64,000 nt of DNA from Sinomicrobium pectinilyticum (GTDB lineage Bacteria > Bacteroidota > Bacteroidia > Flavobacteriales > Flavobacteriaceae): NCBI RefSeq assembly GCF_003725735.1, contig NZ_RJTM01000029.1:124001-188000 (forward strand), given 5' to 3'. A program made the translations under genes and the position numbers. Under the pieces are notes generated by a model. It did no database searches and had not been told where the DNA came from. It saw nothing but the letters and a program-made list of their open reading frames with translations. This document shows positions 26,743 to 34,300 of the stretch, piece by piece (position 1 is the first letter of the stretch; each line of letters opens with the position of its first letter).

Positions 26743-27483
26743 TTAATGCGATATGGATCTGCTGTTGGTGAGCAGGGATACTATAACGTATAACAGTATG
26801 ATCACCGGGATTGCGGCAAACCGCATAATGGCCAGTAACAGGACACAAAGAACCAGAAAAATATATTTCACGGCATTTTCCCTGAATCCCCGGCTTTTGA
26901 ATTTTAATGCGAACAGTTTTACCCGTGCGTTTAGCATGTAGCAACTCACGAAGGTAATGAATACAAGCACCCAGGTATTACGGATGACGGAAACGGTGAT
27001 GTCATTTGCCTGGTAGGCCAGGATAAGGGGGAGCGAAAGAATGAACAGGGTATTGGCGGGTGTGGGGAGTCCTGTAAATGAGGTCTGCTGATCGTCATCG
27101 ATATTGAATTTGGCAAGCCTGTAGGCAGATGCCAGAGGGATGAGCAAACCCAGGAAAGGAATAAATCCCGTAGGGGCGGAGAGGTCTATACTTATTCCCT
27201 GTCCCCACGAACCCGGATCCAGGCTCAGTTGCAGGAGATGATACATAACAATGCCCGGTACCACACCACTGGTAACCATATCCGCAAGAGAATCCAGCTG
27301 CAGGCCCATGTCGCTCTGTACTTGTAATTTTCTTGCTGCAAAGCCGTCAAAAAAGTCGAAAAAGATACCGAGAAATACAAAAAGGGCGGCGATTTCCGTA
27401 CGTCCGGTCACAGCGAGGATCACCGCTATGGTGCCACAAAGCAGGTTGAGTAAGGTGAGTATGTTTGGAATATGTTTCTTCAT
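26743..27483 (-). CDS. pssA: CDP-alcohol phosphatidyltransferase, probable phosphatidylserine synthase
   Basis: A 246-residue inner-membrane protein with about eight helices. The CDP-alcohol phosphotransferase signature D-G-x2-A-R-x8-G-x3-D-x3-D is complete as DFFDGFAARKLQVQSDMG followed by LQLDSLAD. The N-terminal KKHIPNILTLLNLLCGTIAV is the usual pssA start. It transfers phosphatidate from CDP-diacylglycerol to serine, the first step to phosphatidylethanolamine. No psd (decarboxylase) is adjacent. It is divergent from lnt across a 260-base region with internal repeats. A different alcohol acceptor cannot be fully excluded, but subtype II PssA fits best. Confidence 0.88.
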   Translation of the reverse strand: MKKHIPNILTLLNLLCGTIAVILAVTGRTEIAALFVFLGIFFDFFDGFAARKLQVQSDMGLQLDSLADMVTSGVVPGIVMYHLLQLSLDPGSWGQGISIDLSAPTGFIPFLGLLIPLASAYRLAKFNIDDDQQTSFTGLPTPANTLFILSLPLILAYQANDITVSVIRNTWVLVFITFVSCYMLNARVKLFALKFKSRGFRENAVKYIFLVLCVLLLAIMRFAAIPVIILLYVIVSLLTNSRSISH

Positions 27484-27527
27484 CGGATAGAAAGTTTCGG
27501 TAAAAATACAAGTTTAACTGTACTTTA

Positions 27528-27671
27528 GTATAAGGATTGGTATGATTTAATACAAGTTTGGTGATATGCACTCTACATTCGGTATAGGGATTCGTATGAT
27601 CTGATACAAATTAAGTTGAACCTGGTATAGATTAGTATAAAAGTAATTAGCATTATTTAATACGGGTTTCG
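27528..27671. repeat. imperfect direct repeats between pssA and lnt
   Basis: Two copies of a ~32-base unit, GTATAAGGATTGGTATGAT... at 27528-27560 and GTATAGGGATTCGTATGAT... at 27582-27615, are followed by a more diverged third copy (27625-27671). Each of the first two contains the small palindrome GTAT-N6-ATAC and an ATACAAGTTT/ATACAAATTA-type end. They lie in the shared upstream region of the two divergent envelope-lipid genes. Confidence 0.6.
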
Positions 27672-27741
27672 TTAAACTTTGGTAACTTGGCCGTTTGTAG
27701 ACGATAGCAAAAGGTTCGTACCGGACCGGAAATACAGTAAG

Positions 27742-29334
27742 ATGACAAAAAACAATTTTCTCCTGGCCTTGTCTTCAGGCCTGTTACTGGCCGCCGGGTG
27801 GCCTGTAAACGGTATCCCCGTAATGCTGTTCGTAGCCTTTGTACCGTTACTGCTGGCAGAAAGGAACATCCGTACTTCCGAAGTCCGGAAAAAAGGGCTT
27901 AAGGTTTTCGGCCATGCCTATCTGGCTTTTGTAGTGTGGAATGCCATAACTACCTGGTGGATATGGTATTCGACAGCTTTTGGGATGACTTTTGCCATTC
28001 TGGTCAATTCCCTGCTGATGACCGTGGTGTTCTGGATATTCCACCTCGTAGCACGGAAACTGCCGCCAAAGATACACCTGGTGTTTCTTCCGGCGATATG
28101 GATGGCTTTTGAGAAGTTTCATCTCAACTGGGATTTCTCCTGGCCATGGCTCAATCTCGGTAACGGTTTTTCCGAATATCCCACCTGGATACAGTGGTAT
28201 GAGTATACCGGGACTTTCGGAGGTAGCCTGTGGATATGGATCGTAAACATAGGTGTGTTCAAAACGGCAGTACATTTCATGCAGACAGGAGAGCGGAGCA
28301 TCCTGAGACGGGGTATTGCAAAAAACGTACTGATAATTGCTGTTCCGGTAATCATTTCCCTCTTTATTTACGGGAACTACGAGATAGCGGATAAAAAGGC
28401 GGATATCGTGGTTTTACAACCCAACGTAGATCCTTACAGCGAGAAATACGGTATAAAAAACGAAGTAGTAGCCAGGAACCTGACAGAACTGGCAAAAGAT
28501 TTTGTCGATACAAAGACCGATTACCTCATAGCCCCGGAAACGACACTTTCGGAAGGGGTGGACATAGACAGGTTTAAACGGTCCAGAGGAAAGGCCATAT
28601 TGCAGCAGATGTCCGTACAGTACCCCGGCCTGCACATCATCACCGGGGCGGATTTTTACCGTGGTTACGGCCAGATCGAAAAACCGACACCAACGGCGAA
28701 CAGGCTCGGGAGGGACGGATGGTTTGATGCTTATAACGCAGCTGTACAAATCGATAATACGGACAGTCTTCAATTTTATATCAAATCGAAACTGGTAGTG
28801 GGCGTGGAGAATTTTCCTTTTAAAAATGTTCTGGAGCCGCTTTTGGGGAATATAATGATCGACCTGGGCGGTACCGTAGCTTCCCGGGGGGTGCAGAAAG
28901 AACGATCTGTATTTACTTCGGAAAACGGGACAGCAGCCCCTATTATCTGTTATGAATCTATTTATGGCGAATTCGTTACGGCTTATGTGGATAAAGGTGC
29001 AGATTTCCTCGCCATCATCACCAACGATGGCTGGTGGAGCAATTCGCAGGGACATAAACAGCATCTCAGTTATGCGCGGTTACGCGCTATAGAAACCCGG
29101 AGGAGTGTTGCCCGCAGTGCCAACACGGGAATTTCCGCTTTTATAAACCCCCGGGGAGAAGTACTGCAAACCCTGCCTTATGAAACGAAAGGAGCCCTCC
29201 GTGGAGAAGTGGCCCTTAACGATAAACTTACTTTTTACGTAAAATATGGCGATTATATAGCCCGGATAGCTGTCATGATATCCGTTCTGCTCATACTGTA
29301 TGCCCTTGGTAAGAAGAAATCAACAGGAATTTGA
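27742..29334 (+). CDS. lnt: apolipoprotein N-acyltransferase
   Basis: The start is set at ATG 27742 (MTKNNFLLALSSGLLLAAGW), preceded by CAGTAAG; an upstream TTG in frame would add 21 polar residues. The 530-residue protein has about six N-terminal membrane helices, a nitrilase domain and a last helix. The nitrilase triad is visible: Glu266 in YLIAPETT, Lys348 in FYIKSKLVVG and Cys403 in APIICYES, matching E267/K335/C387 of E. coli Lnt. It N-acylates the lipid-modified Cys of lipoproteins at the periplasmic face. The window encodes many lipoproteins, in line with need for this step. Confidence 0.94.
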   Translation: MTKNNFLLALSSGLLLAAGWPVNGIPVMLFVAFVPLLLAERNIRTSEVRKKGLKVFGHAYLAFVVWNAITTWWIWYSTAFGMTFAILVNSLLMTVVFWIFHLVARKLPPKIHLVFLPAIWMAFEKFHLNWDFSWPWLNLGNGFSEYPTWIQWYEYTGTFGGSLWIWIVNIGVFKTAVHFMQTGERSILRRGIAKNVLIIAVPVIISLFIYGNYEIADKKADIVVLQPNVDPYSEKYGIKNEVVARNLTELAKDFVDTKTDYLIAPETTLSEGVDIDRFKRSRGKAILQQMSVQYPGLHIITGADFYRGYGQIEKPTPTANRLGRDGWFDAYNAAVQIDNTDSLQFYIKSKLVVGVENFPFKNVLEPLLGNIMIDLGGTVASRGVQKERSVFTSENGTAAPIICYESIYGEFVTAYVDKGADFLAIITNDGWWSNSQGHKQHLSYARLRAIETRRSVARSANTGISAFINPRGEVLQTLPYETKGALRGEVALNDKLTFYVKYGDYIARIAVMISVLLILYALGKKKSTGI

Positions 29335-29400
29335 GATATGACTTGCGATTTCGGATTTACCGGAAAAACATGCTCGTAAACCGGAAATCAGGAGGTTTCC

Positions 29401-30129
29401 TCAGTTTTTTCTGACACTTCCGGATACCGATTTTCCCGCGGAAACAGATGCGGGATTGCCGGAGTAGCGGATATCCCCGCCACTGCTGGCGCTTGCTACG
29501 AGGTTTTTGGTCACATACAGGGACACATTTCCGCCGCTGCTCGCTTTGGCGTCACATTTTGCCACTTCCAGCTCGCCGGCTTTTAAAGAGCTTCCGCTGC
29601 TTGCCCTGGCATGCATGGAATTGGCCCGGCCTTTAATGCGGATATCCGAACCGCTGCTCGTATCGCAGGAGACATAATCGGCTTCCGTCTCCAGGCGAAT
29701 AGCACTTCCGCTGGAAGATGTCAGTTCCAGTTTATCTGCTTTGAGCAGGTCTTCCACAAAGATATTGGCCCCGCTGGATGAAGCAATGGCGCTGACTTCC
29801 GGGGCACTTACATAGATTTTTTTGGATTTGGACCTACCGATGTTCTTATCCGTATATATATGCAGATCGTTACCCCGTACCTCGGTGCGGATAATGTCGA
29901 GCAGGTTTTCATCTGCTTCTACGGTGATGGAATGGGTCGGGTTCTGCCGGATATGGACCTCCAGGCCGTTACTTGCCTTTACAGCGGTGAATCCTCCGGA
30001 AACGGAGGCCGTTCTTTTTTCGGTTTGTACATTGCCGTTTCCGGATACTCCTACAATACTTCCGAACTGGCAGGAGGACAGAAAAAAGGAGAGAGCTGCT
30101 GCGATTAAGAATTTGACGATTGTGGTCAT
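29401..30129 (-). CDS. head-GIN domain (DUF2807) lipoprotein
   Basis: A 242-residue protein with a lipoprotein signal (lipobox LSSC, Cys20). The mature part is a right-handed beta-helix-like DUF2807 'head GIN' domain: GNVQTEKRTASVSGGFTAVKAS, then repeated turns with Ser/Gly clusters (SSSGANI, SSSGSAI, TSSGSDI, ASSGSSL, ASSGGNV, ASSGGDI). Each turn is about 20 residues. These proteins frequently sit next to PspC and PadR genes in Bacteroidota, as here (135 bases after the PspC gene). Function is unknown; an envelope-sensing or adhesive role is proposed for the family but unproven. Confidence 0.88.
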   Translation of the reverse strand: MTTIVKFLIAAALSFFLSSCQFGSIVGVSGNGNVQTEKRTASVSGGFTAVKASNGLEVHIRQNPTHSITVEADENLLDIIRTEVRGNDLHIYTDKNIGRSKSKKIYVSAPEVSAIASSSGANIFVEDLLKADKLELTSSSGSAIRLETEADYVSCDTSSGSDIRIKGRANSMHARASSGSSLKAGELEVAKCDAKASSGGNVSLYVTKNLVASASSGGDIRYSGNPASVSAGKSVSGSVRKN

Positions 30130-30264
30130 AACGTTTCGTTTTTTGGTTGATAGATAAATGATTTGATGGATGTCTTCTGTTATTATTTCTGTTACAAAAC
30201 TGTAATATTCTTCATTGTCTTTATAAAATTTATGGCCGAGTTGTATTTTTTGGTTGATGAACTG

Positions 30265-32031
30265 TTATACTACGGTATCTTTTTTGTTTCCGGCCTTGAT
30301 TCGTATTCCTCCTTTGTCTATTTTCATTTCGAAATTATCTCCGTTTTCATCTTTGATATCTATATCGATACCGTTGGAATCTATCCGGATCCTTTCGTCC
30401 TTATCGGGAGTCGTTTTTTCTTCGTCCAGTATTTCCTGCTCCTCACAATCCAGGCAGTGAAGCTCTTCTTTTCCCATTTTCCAGTAATGTCCCGGCAGGT
30501 CATAGCTGGAATATCCCATATTATTGGCATTTCTGTATCCCAGCTTTCTGCGAAGGGAAGGGGCCGGGTAAATAACCGTACCTTCGGGTATGGATAAAGT
30601 GACTTCCACTTCCTGTTCCCTGTACTTGTTTGCGTAATTGGTGAGCAGATAATCCGGGAAATACAGCGTATTGTTTTTCAGGGAAAAGTCATATTCTATT
30701 TCTGCTGCCTTTTCCCTGGCTTTCTCATAGCTGCTGCTTTCCGCACTCTTGTGTATTTTTACCCGTCCGAGGGAATCTTCCGAGGCGGTGAAATTGATCT
30801 TAATATCCTCCAGGTAGAGCTTTTTGTTACCGTTGTTCACGACAATATCAAAACGCTCGTTGTAATACCTGTCATCCCACGACCCGTAACTTTCCGCTTC
30901 TATCCGAAGGGTGTCGGAAATGGGATAGGAAAGTTGCCTGGTTTCCGTAGAGCTTGCGGTAAATGCCTTTTCCGTTGCCTGTTTGATCCCCATTACCGTA
31001 AGGCCGATCACTGAAATAAGCCAGAGAGCAAGCAGAACATATTTGGCTGTACTTCCTATGGATTTCAGGTTATTGACCAGTATTTTCAGCCCGAGAAGGA
31101 ACAAGAAGAAGAAGGGTATGCCCACGGCAAAGAAAGTAAACAGCGATACCACCCAAACCGGAACTCCACTGGTGTTCAGCACTTCGATGTAGTGGGTCCA
31201 GGGACCTTCTATGAAACCTACGGAGCCCACGGTAAACAGCCCGATGAACAATCCTATGATAGTGGTTGCGGCACATATGATAAGGATAATGCCTATGAAC
31301 TTGGCAAACACATTGACCAGTACAGTCATTACATCCCCCAGGAAGTCAAAGAAAGTCCTGGAGCTGGACTTTACCTTATTGCCCATTTTCTTATAATCCA
31401 CATTCTTTACTTTCTCGGAAACTTCATCAAAGCCTTCCCGTACCTTTTTCTCTATGTTGCTGATGTTCACCGGCTCACCTTTCATGGCCAGTTTCTGAGA
31501 GGTCGTGGAAGCCTCGGGAACGAGTATCCAAAGGAGGATATAGATGAGGATACCGGAACCTACTCCCGCTACTACCAGAAATATCCATAGGAGACGTATC
31601 CATAAAGCATCCACCCCGAGATAATGCCCCAGTCCGGATGAGACCCCGCCGATGTATTTGTCATCCGGGTCACGGAAAAGTTTTTTGCTTGTCCTTTTCT
31701 GGTTTTGAGAGGTTGAGGAAGAGGATGAAGAAGGTTCCTGGTTCGGCTGATCTTCAAAGATCTCATCGTCCACGAGATAATCTTCCGGTTGTCCCATGAT
31801 GGTAATAACTTCTTCAACCTCGGCCATACCTACGACCTGTCTTTCGTTCTGTATTTTTTCCGAAAAGAGTTCTGCTATACGTGCCTCGATATCGGCAATG
31901 ATCTCGTCACGGCCCTGCGAGTCGGTAAAGGAACGCTTTATGGCATCCAGGTAGTCCCGGAGTTTTATATAGGCATCCTCGTCGATATGGAAGAAAAGTC
32001 CGCCCAGGTTTATATTTGTCGTCTTATTCAT
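30265..32031 (-). CDS. PspC-domain envelope protein with C-terminal sensor-like region
   Basis: The protein has 588 residues. Residues ~1-110 form a cytoplasmic region beginning NLGGLFFHIDEDAYIKLRDYL. The PspC domain at ~118-175 includes KLFRDPDDKYIGGVSSGLG, HYLGVDALWIRLLWI and a membrane helix. Three or four more membrane helices follow (~235-345). An extracytoplasmic C-terminal half (~360-588) ends in a charged DKDERIRIDSNGIDIDIKD tail. PspC proteins sense membrane stress. The start overlaps the upstream padR stop by 8 bases, indicating translational coupling. This long form is the usual Bacteroidota architecture. Confidence 0.9.
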   Translation of the reverse strand: MNKTTNINLGGLFFHIDEDAYIKLRDYLDAIKRSFTDSQGRDEIIADIEARIAELFSEKIQNERQVVGMAEVEEVITIMGQPEDYLVDDEIFEDQPNQEPSSSSSSTSQNQKRTSKKLFRDPDDKYIGGVSSGLGHYLGVDALWIRLLWIFLVVAGVGSGILIYILLWILVPEASTTSQKLAMKGEPVNISNIEKKVREGFDEVSEKVKNVDYKKMGNKVKSSSRTFFDFLGDVMTVLVNVFAKFIGIILIICAATTIIGLFIGLFTVGSVGFIEGPWTHYIEVLNTSGVPVWVVSLFTFFAVGIPFFFLFLLGLKILVNNLKSIGSTAKYVLLALWLISVIGLTVMGIKQATEKAFTASSTETRQLSYPISDTLRIEAESYGSWDDRYYNERFDIVVNNGNKKLYLEDIKINFTASEDSLGRVKIHKSAESSSYEKAREKAAEIEYDFSLKNNTLYFPDYLLTNYANKYREQEVEVTLSIPEGTVIYPAPSLRRKLGYRNANNMGYSSYDLPGHYWKMGKEELHCLDCEEQEILDEEKTTPDKDERIRIDSNGIDIDIKDENGDNFEMKIDKGGIRIKAGNKKDTVV

Positions 32032-32368
32032 TGTCTGAGGTTTTTTGGCTTGTTACAATGGTTACTGCGTTATGTAATTCTTCCCAGGTGGAAGAGAGTT
32101 CGTTTAAAAATAATTTTCCCTTGTCGGTCAGGGCATAGTATTTACGCGGTGGTCCGGAAGTGGATTCCTCCCAGCGGTAATTCAGTAACCCTGCATTTTT
32201 AAGTCTTGTGAGCAGGGGATATATTGTTCCCTCTACCACAAGCATCTTTGCGTTTTTGAGAGTTTCCAGTATTTCAGAGGCATACTTGTCCTGGTCCCTT
32301 AGGATAGACAGGATACAGTATTCCAGAACTCCCTTCCGCATCTGCGCTTTTGTGTTTTCGATATTCAT
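32024..32368 (-). CDS. PadR-family transcriptional regulator
   Basis: A 114-residue winged-helix repressor. Visible marks are KGVLEYCILSILRDQDKYASEIL, then MLVVEGTIYPLLTRLKNAGLL and YRWEESTSGPPRKYYALTDKG, the PadR signature including the beta-wing. It overlaps the PspC gene by 8 bases and follows the DUF4870 gene, so it probably regulates this envelope operon. The inducer is unknown. A short tandem GATGATGTAT duplication (32404-32426) lies just upstream, between it and the DUF4870 gene. Confidence 0.93.
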   Translation of the reverse strand: MNIENTKAQMRKGVLEYCILSILRDQDKYASEILETLKNAKMLVVEGTIYPLLTRLKNAGLLNYRWEESTSGPPRKYYALTDKGKLFLNELSSTWEELHNAVTIVTSQKTSDNE

Positions 32369-32431
32369 GAGTTCATAAGTGCTTTAATTAACTGTTCGTT
32401 TTTTGATGATGTATGATGATGTATGATGGAC

Positions 32432-32902
32432 TTATTTAATGAAATTTATGGTTAACGGATACCGGTATGCTATACCCTCGTGTGCCCGCATGGCGGCAAC
32501 GATAGTACAGATCACGTTAAAGAGGAAAAGACACAGGCACAGTATGCCATACACCCCCCAGAGTACAAAATGCTCACTGTGGTTAAAAATATTACGGAAA
32601 CCGGTGTCTATGTTAATAGTATCGAAATCTGTAAGGGAATGGAAACCGATAAAATCCCATGTGGTGAAAAATGCCAGGGGTAAGACTGCGATTCCCAGTA
32701 CAATGCTGTAAAGCAATATGCTCACCTGAAAATTAATGGCCTGTTTGCCGTGGTGCTCTACAAAAGGGGATGCTTTTTTATTGGACATCCACAATACAAG
32801 CGGCAGCAAAAAATTTCCGAATGGTACAATGTACTTGGAGAAAGTAGAAGCGTGTATAATAGCTGCTACATTTTTATGATTTTGAGTGATAGTCGATTCC
32901 AT
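32432..32902 (-). CDS. DUF4870 family membrane protein
   Basis: A 156-residue protein with three to four membrane helices. The typical DUF4870 order is present: FSKYIVPFGNFLLPLVLWMS, then the amphipathic FVEHHGKQAINFQVSILLY, then WGVYGILCLCLFLFNVICTI near the C-terminus with AAMRAHEGIAYRYPLTI. Function is unknown. It is the first gene of the minus-strand set DUF4870-padR-pspC-GIN and has a strong Bacteroidota promoter directly upstream. Confidence 0.88.
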   Translation of the reverse strand: MESTITQNHKNVAAIIHASTFSKYIVPFGNFLLPLVLWMSNKKASPFVEHHGKQAINFQVSILLYSIVLGIAVLPLAFFTTWDFIGFHSLTDFDTINIDTGFRNIFNHSEHFVLWGVYGILCLCLFLFNVICTIVAAMRAHEGIAYRYPLTINFIK

Positions 32903-32921
32903 AACCTATTATTTTCTTATG

Positions 32922-32954
32922 CAAATATATATCTAAAAAAAGGTATTATGCAAA
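32922..32954 (-). promoter_or_regulatory. promoter of the DUF4870-padR-pspC-GIN operon
   Basis: On the minus strand TTTG (32954-32951), a 21-base spacer and TATATTTG (32929-32922) match the Bacteroidota consensus TTTG-N19-21-TAnnTTTG. The start codon of the DUF4870 gene is 20 bases downstream of the -7 box. Confidence 0.75.
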
Positions 32955-33163
32955 ACATAGTACTATAAATTAACATTATATTAACATTTGTAATGATAGA
33001 ATAACTTATTAATTATATGGTTGTTGCGCGTTTTTCCCGCGTTTTTCCGATGGGAATAGGTTTTGTGAGCGGGGAGCCGGTCCGGTTATGACGGGTAGTT
33101 TAATTGTTGCGGGAATATACCCGTAACGATATTTTCAATATCTTGTAACATAAAAAGGAATAT

Positions 33164-33616
33164 ATGAAAGCCAGCCCTAAAAAGTTGAATGTTTTTACCA
33201 TGTTCAGGTTACCCTCGGCCTGGTGGTGCGGAGTTCGTGTGAGGTATATAGATGAAAAGGATTGTATAGTAACCGTCCGTCACCGCTGGATCAATCAAAA
33301 CCCTTTTAATTCCATGTTCTGGGCTGTTCAGGGTATGGCGGCGGAACTGTCTACCGGGGCAATGGTAATAACCAAAATACAGGCAACCGGCAAGAAAATA
33401 TCCATGCTGGTGGCTAATAACAATGCTAATTTCTCCAAAAAGGCTACGGGCAGGATTACCTTTACCTGTAACGACGGGGAGCGTATTGAAGAAGCCTTGC
33501 GGAAAACCCTTGAAACAGGAGAAGGGCAGACCTTCTGGATGCAGTCTGTAGGTACGGATGAGAAAGGGGACGTGGTTTCCACGTTTAATTTTGAATGGAC
33601 GGTGAGGGCGAAGTAG
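33164..33616 (+). CDS. DUF4442 hotdog-fold protein (thioesterase-like)
   Basis: A 150-residue protein with the hotdog pattern of DUF4442: FRLPSAWWCGVRVRYIDEKD, RHRWINQNPFNSMFWAVQGM and AAELSTGAMV. The Asn-Pro-x-x-S-M-x-x-A segment marks the helix where thioesterase relatives hold their active site. Relatives hydrolyse acyl-CoA thioesters, but this subgroup has not been assigned a substrate as far as I know. It stands alone on the plus strand and is followed by a block of palindromic repeats. Confidence 0.82.
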   Translation: MKASPKKLNVFTMFRLPSAWWCGVRVRYIDEKDCIVTVRHRWINQNPFNSMFWAVQGMAAELSTGAMVITKIQATGKKISMLVANNNANFSKKATGRITFTCNDGERIEEALRKTLETGEGQTFWMQSVGTDEKGDVVSTFNFEWTVRAK

Positions 33617-33714
33617 TTCTGGAAGGACCGTCGGATTATGGAGTCCGGACGTTGACAAATGCTGTCGGATTTACGATGATATGTTTTCCCCGAAATTTAA
33701 CAATTTCCAGATGA

Positions 33715-33756
33715 GGTTGCTCAGTGTTTTCCGAAGGAAAATGTAACGAAGCAACC
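33715..33756 (+). repeat. palindromic intergenic repeat, copy A
   Basis: Outer arms GGTTGCT/AGCAACC and inner arms TTTTCC/GGAAAA around a GAA loop form a hairpin. Conserved single-stranded bits are CAGTG on the left and TGTAACGA on the right. The same layout occurs at 33869-33913 and, inverted, at 33759-33795. Confidence 0.75.
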
Positions 33757-33758
33757 TG

Positions 33759-33795
33759 GGTTTCGATACAGCGGCCTTCAGGCCGCTGCTCAACC
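33759..33795 (-). repeat. palindromic intergenic repeat, copy B (inverted)
   Basis: Read on the minus strand it is GGTTGAGC, inner stem AGCGGCC/GGCCGCT around TGAA, then GTATCGAAACC. It shows the layout of copies A and C with a different inner stem, so the stem is kept while its bases change. Confidence 0.7.
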
Positions 33796-33868
33796 ACCTC
33801 TATACGGGCCGGATAATATGAAAAGGATTTAAAAAAGTCTATAGACAACGATACATAACCATAACTGA

Positions 33869-33913
33869 GGTTGCTGAGTGCCCAAGCGAAGCGGAGGGTG
33901 TACCGAAGCAACC
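33869..33913 (+). repeat. palindromic intergenic repeat, copy C
   Basis: Outer arms GGTTGCT/AGCAACC match copy A exactly. The inner stem is CCC-AAGC-GAA-GCGGA-GGG instead of TTTTCC-GAA-GGAAAA. The flanks GAGTG and TGTACCGA correspond to CAGTG and TGTAACGA of copy A. Confidence 0.75.
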
Positions 33914-33921
33914 GGGCATAA

Positions 33922-34242
33922 TCAATCCCTGCTGCTGTCAAAAGAACGCTTTCCGCCAAGTATCTCAAAGAAAAGTTTAAAATCGGAGATCAGGCTCCAG
34001 AGGGGATATTTGAATGTAGCCGGTTTGTTTTTTTCGAAAAAAGCATGCCCGATCCACGCAAATCCGTAACCTACGACCGGAACGAGCAGCCATTCCCAGC
34101 CCCCGCCGGTAGCAATAAAAACAACAACCAGGACAAATACGAGGAAAGTACCGGTAAAATGGAGAATACGACTGGTTTTATTCCGGTGTTCCGTAAGGTA
34201 GAACCTGTAAAATTCCGGGAATGATTTTATTCTTTCTTCCAT
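33922..34242 (-). CDS. Mpo1-like / DUF962 membrane protein
   Basis: A 106-residue protein with two to three membrane helices. The family motif is seen in FPEFYRFYLTEHRNKTSRIL followed by HFTGT at the N-terminus and GYGFAWIGHAFFEKNKPATF in the second half. His residues in these two motifs are shared with yeast Mpo1, an iron-dependent dioxygenase of 2-hydroxy fatty acids, but bacterial members are uncharacterised. The C-terminal PLWSLISDFKLFFEIL is also typical. The palindromic repeats end 9 bases beyond its stop. Confidence 0.87.
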   Translation of the reverse strand: MEERIKSFPEFYRFYLTEHRNKTSRILHFTGTFLVFVLVVVFIATGGGWEWLLVPVVGYGFAWIGHAFFEKNKPATFKYPLWSLISDFKLFFEILGGKRSFDSSRD

Positions 34243-34300
34243 GGGAAAAACAGCTTGAAAGTGCTCTAAAAGATACGAAAAAACGATAAATGGTATATAA

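Noticed and set aside
26339-26944. 201-codon minus-strand frame over the gldG end, the intergenic gap and the pssA end
   Set aside because: Its intergenic part looks protein-like (NPNYTLSETQAILM), but the frame overlaps two firm genes and has no start context; kept only as a curiosity.
33715-33913. CRISPR array
   Set aside because: Only three hairpin units, one inverted and unequal in spacing, with no cas genes in the window.
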